Translations under genes and position numbers: made by a program | Part shown: positions 26,790 through 35,686 of the stretch, in pieces | Layout: each line of letters starts with the position of its first letter | How positions within the stretch are numbered: the first letter of the stretch is position 1 | Notes under the pieces: model-generated | The model's database searches: none | The model's input: only the letters and a program-made list of their open reading frames with translations | What the model was told of the DNA's origin: nothing | Source: Streptomyces asiaticus | Lineage (GTDB): Bacteria; Actinomycetota; Actinomycetes; Streptomycetales; Streptomycetaceae | Direction: 5' to 3' | DNA: 64,000 nt | Assembly (NCBI RefSeq): GCF_018138715.1 | Contig: NZ_JAGSHX010000006.1 | Coordinates: 2,356,001-2,420,000 of the forward strand

Positions 26790-28037
26790 TCAGGCGCCGG
26801 TGAGCTTGGCGAACTTGTCCTCGAACGCCGCCTCTTCCTTGCTGGAGAGCGAGCGGAAGGAGTGGGACTTGGCGGCCATCTCCTCGTCCGGGAGGATCAG
26901 CGGATTGTCCGCCAGCGACTTGTCGATCTTCGCGAGCTCCTCGCGCACCCCGTCGACGGGGCAGACGTAGTTGATGTACGCGGCGATCTTCGCGGCGACC
27001 TTGGGCTCGTAGAAGTAGTCGATGAGCCGTTCGGCGTTCCTCTTGTGGCGTGCCTTGTTGGGGACCAGGAGGTTGTCCGTGGCCGTCATATAGCCGGCGT
27101 CGGGGATGGCGAACTCGATCTCGGGGTTGTCCGACTGGAGCTGGATCAGATCCCCGGCCCAGGCCATACAGGCGGCGAGGTCGCCCTTGGTGAGGTCGCC
27201 GGTGTAGTCGTTGCCGGTGAAGCGGCGGACCTGGCCCCGGTCGGACGCCTTCTGGAGGCGGGCGATCGCGGCGTCGTAGTCGTCGGCGGTGACCGTCTCG
27301 GGGTTCTTGCCCATGTCCAGGAGGGTCAGCCCGACGGTGTCGCGCATCTCGGTCAGCAGCCCGACCCGGCCCTTGAGCTTGGGGTCCTCCAGCAGCTGGG
27401 AGACGGAGGTGACCTTTCGGCCGCCGGTGGCCTTCTTGTTGTACGCGATGACGGCGGGGATACCGGTCCACGGGTAGGAGTGGGCGCGGCCCGGGTCCCA
27501 GTCCGGAGTGCGAAAAGGTTTCGCCAGGTTGGTGTAGGCATGGGGCAGTTGGGCGGGGTCCAGCGGTTGCATCCAGCCGAGCCGGATCATCCGGGCGGCC
27601 AGCCAGTCGGTGACGCAGATGAGATCGCGGCCGGTGTCCTGGCCCGCCGCGAGCTGCGGCTTGATCTTGCCGAAGAACTCGACGTTGTCGTTGATGTCCT
27701 CGGTGTACTTGACCTTGATGCCGGTACGGCGCTGGAACGCGTCCAGGGTCGGATGGCGGCCGCCCTTGCCGACGTCCATGTACTCGGTCCAGTTGGAGAA
27801 GGCGAGCCGCTTCTCCTCGGCGGAGTGGTCGTCGGAGGCGTTGTCCACCTCGGTGCGTCCCGCCGGCGGGATACCGCAGCCGCCGAGCGCCCCGAGCCCG
27901 CCGACGGCGATCGCCCCGGCGCCTCCCGCCCGCAGCAGGGAGCGGCGGGTGAGCGCCATACGGCCGCTGGTCATGGAGCGCCGCATCGCGGCGATCTGCG
28001 GTGGGGACAGGCTCTCGGGCTCGTGCCGTGCTTCCAT
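26790..28037 (-). CDS. potD: Putrescine/spermidine-binding lipoprotein (PotD-like)
   Basis: Extracellular binding component, 415 residues. The N-terminus has a twin-arginine motif (TRRSLLRAG) and lipobox LGGC, so Tat export and lipid anchoring are predicted. The mature part shows the PotD-type fold with FSNWTEYMD near its start and GDLAACMAWAGDL later, and Trp and acidic residues suited to a diamine. The ATG at 28037 is preceded by AAAGG. Eighty bases separate it from the aldehyde dehydrogenase gene upstream, and both probably share one transcript. Confidence 0.91.
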   Translation of the reverse strand: MEARHEPESLSPPQIAAMRRSMTSGRMALTRRSLLRAGGAGAIAVGGLGALGGCGIPPAGRTEVDNASDDHSAEEKRLAFSNWTEYMDVGKGGRHPTLDAFQRRTGIKVKYTEDINDNVEFFGKIKPQLAAGQDTGRDLICVTDWLAARMIRLGWMQPLDPAQLPHAYTNLAKPFRTPDWDPGRAHSYPWTGIPAVIAYNKKATGGRKVTSVSQLLEDPKLKGRVGLLTEMRDTVGLTLLDMGKNPETVTADDYDAAIARLQKASDRGQVRRFTGNDYTGDLTKGDLAACMAWAGDLIQLQSDNPEIEFAIPDAGYMTATDNLLVPNKARHKRNAERLIDYFYEPKVAAKIAAYINYVCPVDGVREELAKIDKSLADNPLILPDEEMAAKSHSFRSLSSKEEAAFEDKFAKLTGA

Positions 28038-28117
28038 AAGCTGTGCCTTTCGAGGGTGTCGGCCGGTGGCGGCCGGCCGAGGCCACGCGGAGGTGGCCGC
28101 ACATTCAGGTCTGTCGG

Positions 28118-29638
28118 TCAGGTCTCTCGGTCCCCGAAGACCGTGCGGTGCCAGTCCTTGCGGACCACCGCGGTGTTGTCGAACATCACATGCTTGACCT
28201 GCGTGTACTCCTCGAAGGAGTACGCCGACATGTCCTTGCCGAAGCCGGATGCCCGCACCCCGCCGTGCGGCATCTCACTGATGATCGGGATGTGGTCGTT
28301 GATCCAGACGCAGCCGGCCCGGATCTCGCGGGAGGCGCGGCCCGTACGGTAGACATCGCGGCTCCAGGCGGAGGCGGCGAGACCGTAAGGGGTGTCGTTG
28401 GCGAGCGCGATGCCCTCGTCGTCGCTGTCGAAGGGGAGGACGACCAGGACCGGGCCGAAGATCTCGGACTGGACGACCTCGCTGTCCTGGCGCGCGCCGG
28501 TGATGAGCGTGGGCCGGTAGTAGGCGCCCTTGGCGAGGTCGCCGCCCGGGGCCTCGCCGCCGGTGACGACGGTGGCGTAACCGCGGGCCCGCTCCACGAA
28601 GCCCGCCACGCGGTCGCGCTGGGCGTGGGAGATCAGCGGGCCGAGGTCGGTGTGCGGATCGAAGGGATCGCCCATCCTTACGGTCGCCATGAGATCGGCG
28701 ACGGCGGCGACGAACGCGTCGTACACCGGGCGCTGCACATACGCCCTGGTGGCCGCAGTGCAGTCCTGTCCGGTGTTGATCAGCGCGCCCGCGACGGCGC
28801 CGTGCGCGGCGGCCTCCAGGTCCGCGTCGTCGAAGACGACGAAGGGCGCCTTGCCGCCGAGTTCGAGATGGATCCGCTTGACGGTGGCGGTGGCGAGTTC
28901 CGCGACCCGCTTGCCGACCGCCGTGGAGCCGGTGAAGGAGGTCATCGCCACCCCGGGGTGGGAGACCAGGCGCTCCCCCGCCTCGCGGCCGGTGCCGCTC
29001 ACCACGTTGACGACGCCGTCCGGGAGGCCCGCCTCCGTGGCCGCCTGGGCGAACATCAGCGAGGTCAGGGGCGTCAGCTCGGCGGGCTTCAGCACGATGG
29101 TGTTGCCCGCGGCGATGGCCGGGAGGACCTTCCACGCGGCCATCTGGAGGGGGTAGTTCCAGGGGGCGATGGAGCCGATGACACCAATGGGCTCGCGGCG
29201 GATGTACGAGGTGTGGTCGCCGCTGTACTCACCGGCGGCCTTGCCCTCCAGGTGCCGGGCGGCGCCCGCGAAGAAGGCGGTGTTGTCGATGGAGCCGGGC
29301 ACATCGAACTCGGTGCTGAGCTTGATGGGCTTGCCGCACTGGAGCGACTCGGCGTGGGCGAGGTCGTCCGCCCGCTCGGTGAGCGCCGCGGCGAAGCGGT
29401 GCATCGCGTCGGACCGCTCACCGGGGGTGGCGCCCGCCCATTCGGGGAAGGCGGCCTCGGCGGCGGCCACGGCGGCGTCGACATCGGCTGTACCGGCGAG
29501 CCGGTAGCTGAACACCTGCTCGCCGGTGGCCGGGTCGACGACCGCGTGCGTGCCCTCGGAACCGCCCTCGCCCAGACGGCCCGCGATGTACTGGGCACCG
29601 TCGGCGAATCGCTCCGTCACGTCGAACCGCTGATCCAT
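28118..29638 (-). CDS. Gamma-aminobutyraldehyde dehydrogenase-like enzyme
   Basis: NAD-dependent oxidation of an amino-aldehyde, most likely 4-aminobutanal to GABA; 506 residues. The motifs APWNYPLQ (158-165), Glu259 in HLELGGK and the catalytic Cys293 in NTGQDCTAATR are present, and the C-terminus has HGGVRASGFGKDMS. A start at 29665 is possible, but the ATG at 29638 has a strong GGAGGAG four bases upstream and is chosen. First gene of the aldehyde dehydrogenase-potDABC-oxidase operon, which argues for a polyamine-derived aldehyde. The gene at 34066 encodes a similar enzyme of the same subfamily. Confidence 0.9.
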   Translation of the reverse strand: MDQRFDVTERFADGAQYIAGRLGEGGSEGTHAVVDPATGEQVFSYRLAGTADVDAAVAAAEAAFPEWAGATPGERSDAMHRFAAALTERADDLAHAESLQCGKPIKLSTEFDVPGSIDNTAFFAGAARHLEGKAAGEYSGDHTSYIRREPIGVIGSIAPWNYPLQMAAWKVLPAIAAGNTIVLKPAELTPLTSLMFAQAATEAGLPDGVVNVVSGTGREAGERLVSHPGVAMTSFTGSTAVGKRVAELATATVKRIHLELGGKAPFVVFDDADLEAAAHGAVAGALINTGQDCTAATRAYVQRPVYDAFVAAVADLMATVRMGDPFDPHTDLGPLISHAQRDRVAGFVERARGYATVVTGGEAPGGDLAKGAYYRPTLITGARQDSEVVQSEIFGPVLVVLPFDSDDEGIALANDTPYGLAASAWSRDVYRTGRASREIRAGCVWINDHIPIISEMPHGGVRASGFGKDMSAYSFEEYTQVKHVMFDNTAVVRKDWHRTVFGDRET

Positions 29639-29902
29639 CGCGCTCTCCTCCGCCGATCCGCCCATAGGGGCACGGCGTAGCTACAACCGGAATTGATGGC
29701 CGATCCTGACAGAGGAGCAGCGCTTCAACAAGGGATTCCGTTGTTGCTTTTTGGTTTCGCGACGGATTCAGTGATCAGAGTGGCTTCGGCATCACCGTTT
29801 CCGAGCCGGACCCCGGTCCGGACCGACGGATTGAGCAGCCGGTCCGGAGTCCGGTGCGGGCGCCGGTGGAGACGCCGCTCCGGGGTCCGGTAGGGACGCC
29901 GT

Positions 29903-30337
29903 CTAGAAGACGGAGTCGACGGCGGCGTCCAGCGCGGCGAGGTAGATCGCCGGGAGCACCATGCCGATGATGCCGCAGACCAGACCCGCGGTGGCCGATC
30001 CCCCGTTGTTCGCCTCGCCGCGGCTGACCTTCCCCTTGCCGATGGCGCCGAAGATGATCGCCAGGATGCCGAGGATGACCGCGAAGACCCACAGGAAGTA
30101 GGTGATCCCGCAGACCAGACCGACGATGCCGCAGACCAGCGCGGCCGTGCCCATGCCATTGCTCAGCTGCATCGGCATCCCCGCCGCCCCCGGGTAGACG
30201 GGCGGCGCGGCGGGGTAGCCGGCCCCGGGGTACTGGGGCTGCTGGGCCGGGGGCCGCGCCGGCGGCGGGGGCGCGGCGTAGGGATTGGCCTGTGGCTCGT
30301 ACGGTCCCTGCTGTGGACCGGGTGTGTTGCTGGACAT
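29903..30337 (-). CDS. Small DUF4190-type membrane protein
   Basis: A 144-residue protein of unknown function. The first 60 residues are Pro/Gln/Tyr/Ala-rich and soluble. Two hydrophobic segments follow (ALVCGIVGLVCGITYFLWVF and ATAGLVCGIIGMVLPAIYLA), separated by the basic loop GKGKVSRGEANNGGSA that marks DUF4190. The ATG at 30337 has AGGAGGGG upstream and is preferred to the in-frame start at 30370. The 264-bp gap beyond its stop contains GC-rich degenerate repeats of CCGGACCCCGG type and no gene. Confidence 0.85.
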   Translation of the reverse strand: MSSNTPGPQQGPYEPQANPYAAPPPPARPPAQQPQYPGAGYPAAPPVYPGAAGMPMQLSNGMGTAALVCGIVGLVCGITYFLWVFAVILGILAIIFGAIGKGKVSRGEANNGGSATAGLVCGIIGMVLPAIYLAALDAAVDSVF

Positions 30338-30452
30338 CGTTGGTCTCCCCTCCTGGTTAACGTCCGGCAATGTTATGGGCAGGACTCATGCCTGGACAGC
30401 TCAATTGCCCAGGTCGGCGGGGCTGTCGGTGGCGGGTGCGAGAATCCTGGGC

Positions 30453-31109
30453 ATGAAGACGAACGGGGTGGGGGATTCGGTTTCGGCGGAGGGAAGTCCC
30501 CCGGTTCCGGTGGACGGGGGCCCTCGGTCGGTCGAGGAGCTGGTCGACCGGGTGGCGCGCGGTGAGCGCCTGAAGTACGTGTGGTTCTGGGGGCATCGCC
30601 CCAGGCCGGACGGAAGCGCGGGTTCGGGGTGCTTCAGCCAGTGGTGGCCGTCACCGTTCTCCGTGGACGGGGTCACCTATGCGACGGCCGAGCACTGGAT
30701 GATGGCGGGCAAGGCGCGGCTGTTCGGCGACGCGGAGGCCGAGCGCCGGGCGCTCGGCGCCTCCCACCCCAAGCAGGCCAAGGACGCGGGCCGCGCGGTG
30801 CGCGGCTTCGACGAGGAGACCTGGCGGCGCCATCGCTTCGGGCTGGTGGTGGAGGGCAGTGTGCACAAGTTCGGCCACCACCCCGAGCTGCGCGCCTATC
30901 TGCTGGGCACCGGGGCACGGGTGCTGGTGGAGGCCAGCCCGGTGGACCGGGTGTGGGGCATCGGGCTGGCGGCCGACGACGAGCGGGCGGCGGACCCGGC
31001 TCGCTGGCGAGGGCTCAATCTGCTGGGGTTCGCGCTGATGGAGGCGCGTCAGCGGCTGATATCGGCGAGCGGTGGCGGGAGCACCGCCGGGGCCGAGACG
31101 CCGGCATAG
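30453..31109 (+). CDS. NADAR-domain (YbiA-like) N-glycosidase
   Basis: A 218-residue protein whose NADAR core starts near residue 40. Visible marks are YVWFWGHRP, CFSQWWPSPFSVDG, TAEHWMMAGKARLFGD and VWGIGL. Characterised members cleave N-glycosidic bonds in damaged riboflavin intermediates (YbiA), and some remove ADP-ribose from DNA. The N-terminal 38 residues are a low-complexity leader. The ATG at 30453 is a best guess; no good ribosome-binding site is seen. It is flanked by two DUF4190 genes on the opposite strand, and its last 61 bases overlap the downstream one tail to tail. Which substrate it uses here is unknown. Confidence 0.85.
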   Translation: MKTNGVGDSVSAEGSPPVPVDGGPRSVEELVDRVARGERLKYVWFWGHRPRPDGSAGSGCFSQWWPSPFSVDGVTYATAEHWMMAGKARLFGDAEAERRALGASHPKQAKDAGRAVRGFDEETWRRHRFGLVVEGSVHKFGHHPELRAYLLGTGARVLVEASPVDRVWGIGLAADDERAADPARWRGLNLLGFALMEARQRLISASGGGSTAGAETPA

Positions 31110-32161
31110 TCCGGGTCGTCACCGCCGCCCGAGTCGTCGTCCTCGGCGGCTATGTAGACGAAGATCATGACGATGCTCGCCACCACGGCGATCACCCCGA
31201 GGATCACCCCGGCCAGCGCCGAGCCGCCATTGGTCGCCTCGCCGCCGGCCGCCCTGGAGCGGCCGAGCACCCCGAAGATGATCGCGAGCACACCGAGGAT
31301 GATGCCGAGCACGATGCTCGCGAAGAGCACGAGGCCGATGATGCCGAGCACCAGGGCGGCCGTGCCATGGCCGTTGTTCGGCACGTACGTCCCGCCGGGC
31401 CAGCCCTGGCCGTACGCCCCTCCGGGGTAGCCGGAGCCGGGGTAGCCCGTTCCCGGGTAGCCCGTTCCCGGCTGGGCGGTGCCGGGGTAACCCGTGCCGG
31501 GGTGGGCGGTGCCCGGGTAGCCGTAGCCGGGATGGCCCTGGCCCGGCGCCGCGCCGTACGGGGATTGCTCGTACGGGGACTGCTGGCCGTACCCGGGCTG
31601 GGCGTACCCGCCTTGGCCGTATCCGTTCGGCTGCGCGTACTCGCCCTGGCCGTATCCGTTCGGCTGGGCGTATCCGTTCGGCGCGTAGCCCGCGGGGCCG
31701 TACGGTCCGGCCGCTGCCGGGTAGGCGCTGGGCGTGCCCGGGCCGGTCGGCGCGGGCGGCGGTGGGGGCACCGCGCCCGGCGGGGTCACCGGGCCCCGGG
31801 GCCGCGCGGCGCTCGGCGGGGGCGGCGGAGGGAGCGGGGGCGTCGGGCCCGGCATGGCGGGATGGGAGGTGAGGGTCGGCTGCTCGGCCACCCTGGGCCG
31901 GGGAGCGGGGGGCACCGGGGGCCGGGGCGCGGATATGTCCTGCTGACCCACGCCCACCGCGTTGTCCGCCACGCCCGCGTCGGCCGCGCGGCTGTCCGCC
32001 GCGTCGCTGTCCGGCGCGCCTATCTCCTCAGCGGCCTTGTCCATCGCGACCCGCTGCGCCGGTGGAGCCCAGGGGGCGCGGTCGAGCGGCTCGGGCTGCC
32101 TCGGCAGACCGGGTCGCCGCTGCTCATCCTGCGGCTCGGACGGGTCGTGCTGGTCGGCCAT
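31049..32161 (-). CDS. Large DUF4190-type membrane protein with Gly/Tyr/Pro repeats
   Basis: A 370-residue protein of unknown function. Residues 1-60 are polar, about 80-140 Pro-rich, and about 145-260 are repeats of GYGQ, YAQP and GYPGTG. A C-terminal DUF4190 pair of membrane helices follows (ALVLGIIGLVLFASIVLGII; LAGVILGVIAVVASIVMIFV) around RSRAAGGEATNGGSA. It ends in an acidic tail. The soluble part should face the cytoplasm or cell wall as a flexible arm. The ATG at 32161 has GGGGAG five bases upstream. Its 3' end overlaps the NADAR gene by 61 bp on the other strand. It resembles the smaller protein at 29903 in its membrane part, suggesting an old duplication. Confidence 0.83.
   Translation of the reverse strand: MADQHDPSEPQDEQRRPGLPRQPEPLDRAPWAPPAQRVAMDKAAEEIGAPDSDAADSRAADAGVADNAVGVGQQDISAPRPPVPPAPRPRVAEQPTLTSHPAMPGPTPPLPPPPPPSAARPRGPVTPPGAVPPPPPAPTGPGTPSAYPAAAGPYGPAGYAPNGYAQPNGYGQGEYAQPNGYGQGGYAQPGYGQQSPYEQSPYGAAPGQGHPGYGYPGTAHPGTGYPGTAQPGTGYPGTGYPGSGYPGGAYGQGWPGGTYVPNNGHGTAALVLGIIGLVLFASIVLGIILGVLAIIFGVLGRSRAAGGEATNGGSALAGVILGVIAVVASIVMIFVYIAAEDDDSGGGDDPDYAGVSAPAVLPPPLADISR
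31420..31700 (-). repeat. Coding minisatellites in the DUF4190 gene
   Basis: Two kinds of in-frame tandem repeats adjoin: about 15-bp units specifying GYPGT/HPGTG/QPGTG peptides near 31430-31530, and longer units specifying GYGQGEYAQPN-type peptides near 31590-31690. Several copies are nearly identical in DNA, indicating recent expansion. Confidence 0.75.
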
Positions 32162-32272
32162 GAAGCTCCCCACAAAGACGTCCGCCCATGCTACGGCCTG
32201 TGGCGAGCCCGTCGGCGCCACACAATACGATGACCGGATCCCGCCGTCGGCGGGCGTCTCCCGGAGGTTTTG

Positions 32273-33295
32273 TTGACCGATCTGACCACCTTCATCGCCG
32301 GGCTGCCCAAGGCGGAGCTCCATGTGCACCACGTGGGATCCGCCTCGCCGCGCATCGTGGCCGAACTGGCCGCCCGCCACCCCGACTCCAAGGTGCCCAC
32401 CGATCCCGAGGCCCTCGCCGAGTACTTCGTCTTCCGGGACTTCGCGCACTTCATCGAGATCTACCTCTCCGTGGTGGACCTGATCCGCGACGCCGAGGAC
32501 GTCCGGCTGCTGACCTACGAGATCGCCCGCGACATGGCCCGGCAGAACATCCGCTACGCCGAGCTGACCGTCACGCCCTACAGCTCGACCCGTCGCGGCA
32601 TCCCGGACACCGCCTTCGTCGAGGCGATCGAGGACGCCCGTAAGGCCGCCGAGTCGGATTTCGGCACGGTGCTGCGCTGGTGCTTCGACATCCCCGGTGA
32701 GGCCGGTCTCGAGGCCGCCGAGGAGACCACCCGGATCGCCTGTGAGCTGAACCCCGAAGGGCTGGTCGGCTTCGGTCTCGGCGGTCCGGAGATAGGGGTG
32801 CCGCGCCCCCAGTTCAAGCCGTACTTCGACCGGGCCATCGCCGCCGGGCTGCGCAGCGTGCCGCACGCGGGCGAGACCACCGGGCCGCAGACGATCTGGG
32901 ACGCCCTCATCGAGCTGCGGGCGGAGCGCATCGGCCATGGCACCAGCGCCGTCCAGGACCCGAAGCTGCTCGCCCATCTCGCGGAGCACCGCATTCCGCT
33001 GGAGGTCTGCCCGACCTCCAACATCGCCACCCGCGCCGTCGCCACGCTCGGTGAGCACCCCCTGAAGCGGATGGTCGAGGCGGGGGTGTTCGTCACGATC
33101 AACAGCGACGACCCGCCGATGTTCGGCACCGACCTCAACACCGAGTACCAGGTCGCGGCCCAGCTGCTGGATCTGGACGCGGCGGGCGTCGCGGCCCTCG
33201 CCAAGAACGCGGTCGAGGCGTCCTTCCTGGACGCCGAGGGCAAGGCGCGGCTCTCGGCGGAGATCGACGCCTACACGGTGGTCGCGGGCCGATGA
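32273..33295 (+). CDS. Adenosine deaminase-family hydrolase, possibly aminodeoxyfutalosine deaminase
   Basis: A 340-residue zinc amidohydrolase. The metal-binding His pair is HVH at residues 17-19; HAGE, ERIGHGTS and NSDDPPMFG supply the remaining catalytic elements. The family motif after the first His pair, normally HVHLDG, here reads HVHHVGS, so the Asp that contacts the ribose in true adenosine deaminases is missing. This points to a different purine substrate; 6-aminodeoxyfutalosine of the menaquinone pathway is my best guess, from family knowledge. The start is unusual: two adjacent TTG codons follow GGAGG, and the second, at 32273, has the better spacing. The GDPD gene overlaps its end by four bases. 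Confidence 0.82.
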   Translation: MTDLTTFIAGLPKAELHVHHVGSASPRIVAELAARHPDSKVPTDPEALAEYFVFRDFAHFIEIYLSVVDLIRDAEDVRLLTYEIARDMARQNIRYAELTVTPYSSTRRGIPDTAFVEAIEDARKAAESDFGTVLRWCFDIPGEAGLEAAEETTRIACELNPEGLVGFGLGGPEIGVPRPQFKPYFDRAIAAGLRSVPHAGETTGPQTIWDALIELRAERIGHGTSAVQDPKLLAHLAEHRIPLEVCPTSNIATRAVATLGEHPLKRMVEAGVFVTINSDDPPMFGTDLNTEYQVAAQLLDLDAAGVAALAKNAVEASFLDAEGKARLSAEIDAYTVVAGR

Positions 33296-33999
33296 GACCG
33301 GCGGGGGCGGGATGCGTCCCGGTCGGCCACCGCGGCGACCCGTATGTGTGCCGTGAGAACACCCTGCCCTCGATCCGCTCCGCGGTGCGCGCGGGCGCGG
33401 GCGCGGTCGAGATCGACGTACGGCTGACCCGGGACGGTGTGCCGGTGCTGCTCCACGACGCCACGCTGAAGCGGCTGTGGGGCGAGGACCGGCCGCTGTC
33501 CGGGCTGACCGCCGAGGAGGTGCGGCAGCTGACCGGCGGAGGCGTGCCGACCCTGCGCGAGGCCCTCGCCTGCGCCGGCTCCACCCGGCTGCTGATCGAC
33601 CTGCCGGACGCGTCGGCCGCGCCCGCCGCCGTCGCCCAGGTGCGGGAGAGCGGGGCGGCCGGCCGGGTGTACTACTGCGGCGCCCTGGCGGCCCTGCACG
33701 CCGTGCGCCGTGCGGACCCGGATGCCGAGATCGCGCTGACCTGGACCACGCTGGCCCCGCCGCGCCCGGCGCTGCTGGCCGCGCTGCGCCCCCGGTGGCT
33801 CAACTACCGCTTCGGGCTGGTCTCCCGGGAGCTGGTCGCCCGCCATCACGCCGACGGGCTGCTGGTCTCCGCCTGGACCGCCGACACCCGCCGGTCGATG
33901 TCCCGGCTGCTGCGGGCGGGCGTCGACGCGATCACCACCAACCGCGTCGCCGCCCTGGCGTCCCTGGTCCGGATCTCCCCCCTTGGTCATGACAGATGA
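33292..33999 (+). CDS. Glycerophosphodiester phosphodiesterase family protein
   Basis: A 235-residue TIM-barrel phosphodiesterase that would release glycerol 3-phosphate from phospholipid head groups. The catalytic marks are GHRGDPYVCRENTLPS (13-28), VEIDVRLTRDGVPVLLHD (39-56) and the C-terminal TTNRV. There is no signal peptide, so action in the cytoplasm is likely. ATGA overlap with the deaminase gene implies coupled translation. The last codons and the stop lie within a 21-bp unit that is repeated immediately downstream. Confidence 0.9.
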   Translation: MRPAGAGCVPVGHRGDPYVCRENTLPSIRSAVRAGAGAVEIDVRLTRDGVPVLLHDATLKRLWGEDRPLSGLTAEEVRQLTGGGVPTLREALACAGSTRLLIDLPDASAAPAAVAQVRESGAAGRVYYCGALAALHAVRRADPDAEIALTWTTLAPPRPALLAALRPRWLNYRFGLVSRELVARHHADGLLVSAWTADTRRSMSRLLRAGVDAITTNRVAALASLVRISPLGHDR

Positions 34000-34035
34000 C
34001 CCTTTGGTCATGACAGGTGACCCTGCCATGACCAA
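33982..34035. repeat. Duplicated stop-codon segment forming a terminator hairpin
   Basis: A 21-bp unit (core TTGGTCATGACAG) occurs twice in tandem, 33982-34002 and 34003-34023, with two differences. The first copy contains the GDPD stop codon at 33997-33999. An inverted partial copy follows, so TTGGTCATG at 34004 pairs with CATGACCAA at 34027. With CAGG/CCTG inside, this gives a 14-position stem with one mismatch and a TGAC loop, a likely terminator between the convergent genes. Confidence 0.8.
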
Positions 34036-34065
34036 GTGAAAGCCGGCCCGGGAATCGGCCCCGCG

Positions 34066-35517
34066 TCAGCCCAGCGACGTCATCACGTGCTTGATGCGGG
34101 TGTAGTCCTCGAAGCCGTACGCGGACAGGTCCTTGCCGTAGCCGGACTTCTTGAAGCCGCCGTGCGGCATCTCGGCGACCAGCGGGATGTGGGTGTTGAT
34201 CCAGACGCAGCCGAAGTCCAGGGCCTTGGACATCCGCATCGCGCGGGCGTGGTCCTTGGTCCACACCGACGAGGCCAGCGCGTACTCCACACCGTTGGCG
34301 TAGGAGATGGCCTGCTGTTCGTCCGAGAAGGTCTGCACGGTGATGACCGGGCCGAAGACCTCGTTCTGGATGATCTCGTCGTCCTGCTTGAGCCCGGAGA
34401 CCACGGTGGGCGCGTAGAAGAAGCCCTTGTCGCCGACCCGGTGGCCGCCCGCCTCGACCTTGGCGTGCGCGGGGAGCCGGTCGATGAAGCCGGTGACCTG
34501 GGCCAGCTGGTTGGCGTTGTTCAACGGGCCGTACAGCACGTCCTCGTCGTCCGGCGCGCCGGTCTTGGTCTCGGCCGCGGCCTTGGCGAGCGCGCTCACG
34601 AACTCGTCGTGGATCGACTCGTGGACCAGCACCCGGGTGGCGGCCGTACAGTCCTGGCCCGCGTTGAAGAAGCCCGCGACCGAGATGTCCTCGACCGCCT
34701 TGGGGATGTCGGTGTCCTCGAAGACCACGACGGGGGCCTTGCCGCCGAGCTCCAGGTGCACCCGCTTGAGGTCCTTCGAGGCGCTCCCGGCGACCTGCTT
34801 GCCGGCCCGCACCGAGCCGGTGATGGACGCCATGGCGGGCACGGAGTGCTCGACCATCAGCCGGCCGGTCTCGCGGTCGCCGCAGATCACGTTGAAGACG
34901 CCCTGCGGATGGCCCAGTTCTGCCAGCACCCCGCCGATGATCTCGGCGAACAGCACGGTGGAGGCGGGCGTGGTGTCCGAGGGCTTGATGACGACCGTGT
35001 TGCCCGCCGCCAGCGCCGGGGCGAACTTCCATACGGCCATCATCATCGGGTAGTTCCACGGTGCGACCTGGGCGCACACCCCGACCGGCTCCCGCCGGAT
35101 GATCGAGGTGAGCCCCTCCATGTACTCACCGGCCGAGCGGCCCTCCAGCATCCGGGCCGCGCCCGCGAAGAAGCGGATCTGGTCGATCATCGGCGGGATC
35201 TCCTCGTCCCGCGTGAGACCGATCGGCTTGCCGGTGTTCTCGGACTCGGTGGCGATCAGCTCCTCCGCCCGCGCCTCGAAGGCGTCGGCGATCTTGAGCA
35301 GGGCCTTCTGCCGCTCGCCGGGCACCAGGTCGCGCCAGGCCGGGAAGGCGGCCTCGGCGGCGGCCATCGCCGCGTCCACGTCCGCGGCGCCCGACAGCGG
35401 CGCGGTGGCGTAGGGCTCGCCCGTGGCCGGGTTGACCACCTCCGTGGTCCGCCCGTCCGCGGCGTCCCGGAACTCTCCGTCGATGTAGTTGCGCAGACGA
35501 CGCAGTTCGGTGGTCAC
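34066..35517 (-). CDS. Gamma-aminobutyraldehyde dehydrogenase-like enzyme (second copy)
   Basis: A 483-residue aldehyde dehydrogenase of the PatD/PuuC type. The motifs APWNYPMM (152-159), general base Glu256 in HLELGGK and catalytic Cys290 in NAGQDCTAATR are intact; MPHGGFKKSGYGKDLS ends the domain. It should oxidise 4-aminobutanal from putrescine to GABA. It is divergent from the Lrp regulator and the aminotransferase that would make its substrate, separated by about 170 bp, so joint control is likely. The GTG at 35517 has AGGAGGGG eight bases upstream. Confidence 0.91.
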   Translation of the reverse strand: MTTELRRLRNYIDGEFRDAADGRTTEVVNPATGEPYATAPLSGAADVDAAMAAAEAAFPAWRDLVPGERQKALLKIADAFEARAEELIATESENTGKPIGLTRDEEIPPMIDQIRFFAGAARMLEGRSAGEYMEGLTSIIRREPVGVCAQVAPWNYPMMMAVWKFAPALAAGNTVVIKPSDTTPASTVLFAEIIGGVLAELGHPQGVFNVICGDRETGRLMVEHSVPAMASITGSVRAGKQVAGSASKDLKRVHLELGGKAPVVVFEDTDIPKAVEDISVAGFFNAGQDCTAATRVLVHESIHDEFVSALAKAAAETKTGAPDDEDVLYGPLNNANQLAQVTGFIDRLPAHAKVEAGGHRVGDKGFFYAPTVVSGLKQDDEIIQNEVFGPVITVQTFSDEQQAISYANGVEYALASSVWTKDHARAMRMSKALDFGCVWINTHIPLVAEMPHGGFKKSGYGKDLSAYGFEDYTRIKHVMTSLG

Positions 35518-35686
35518 GTGCCACCCCTCCTGTCAGCTGTCCGATGGGTGAGACACCCACAGTAGTCGCCAGGCCTGCGTTTTCAACATACCCGCCACAC
35601 CAGAACGACGGAATCAGTGTTTTCAAGGCCCCTTCACGACGAAATTCATCGCAGAAGGGTTGCGACACGGGCGAGGCTCGTGCACA

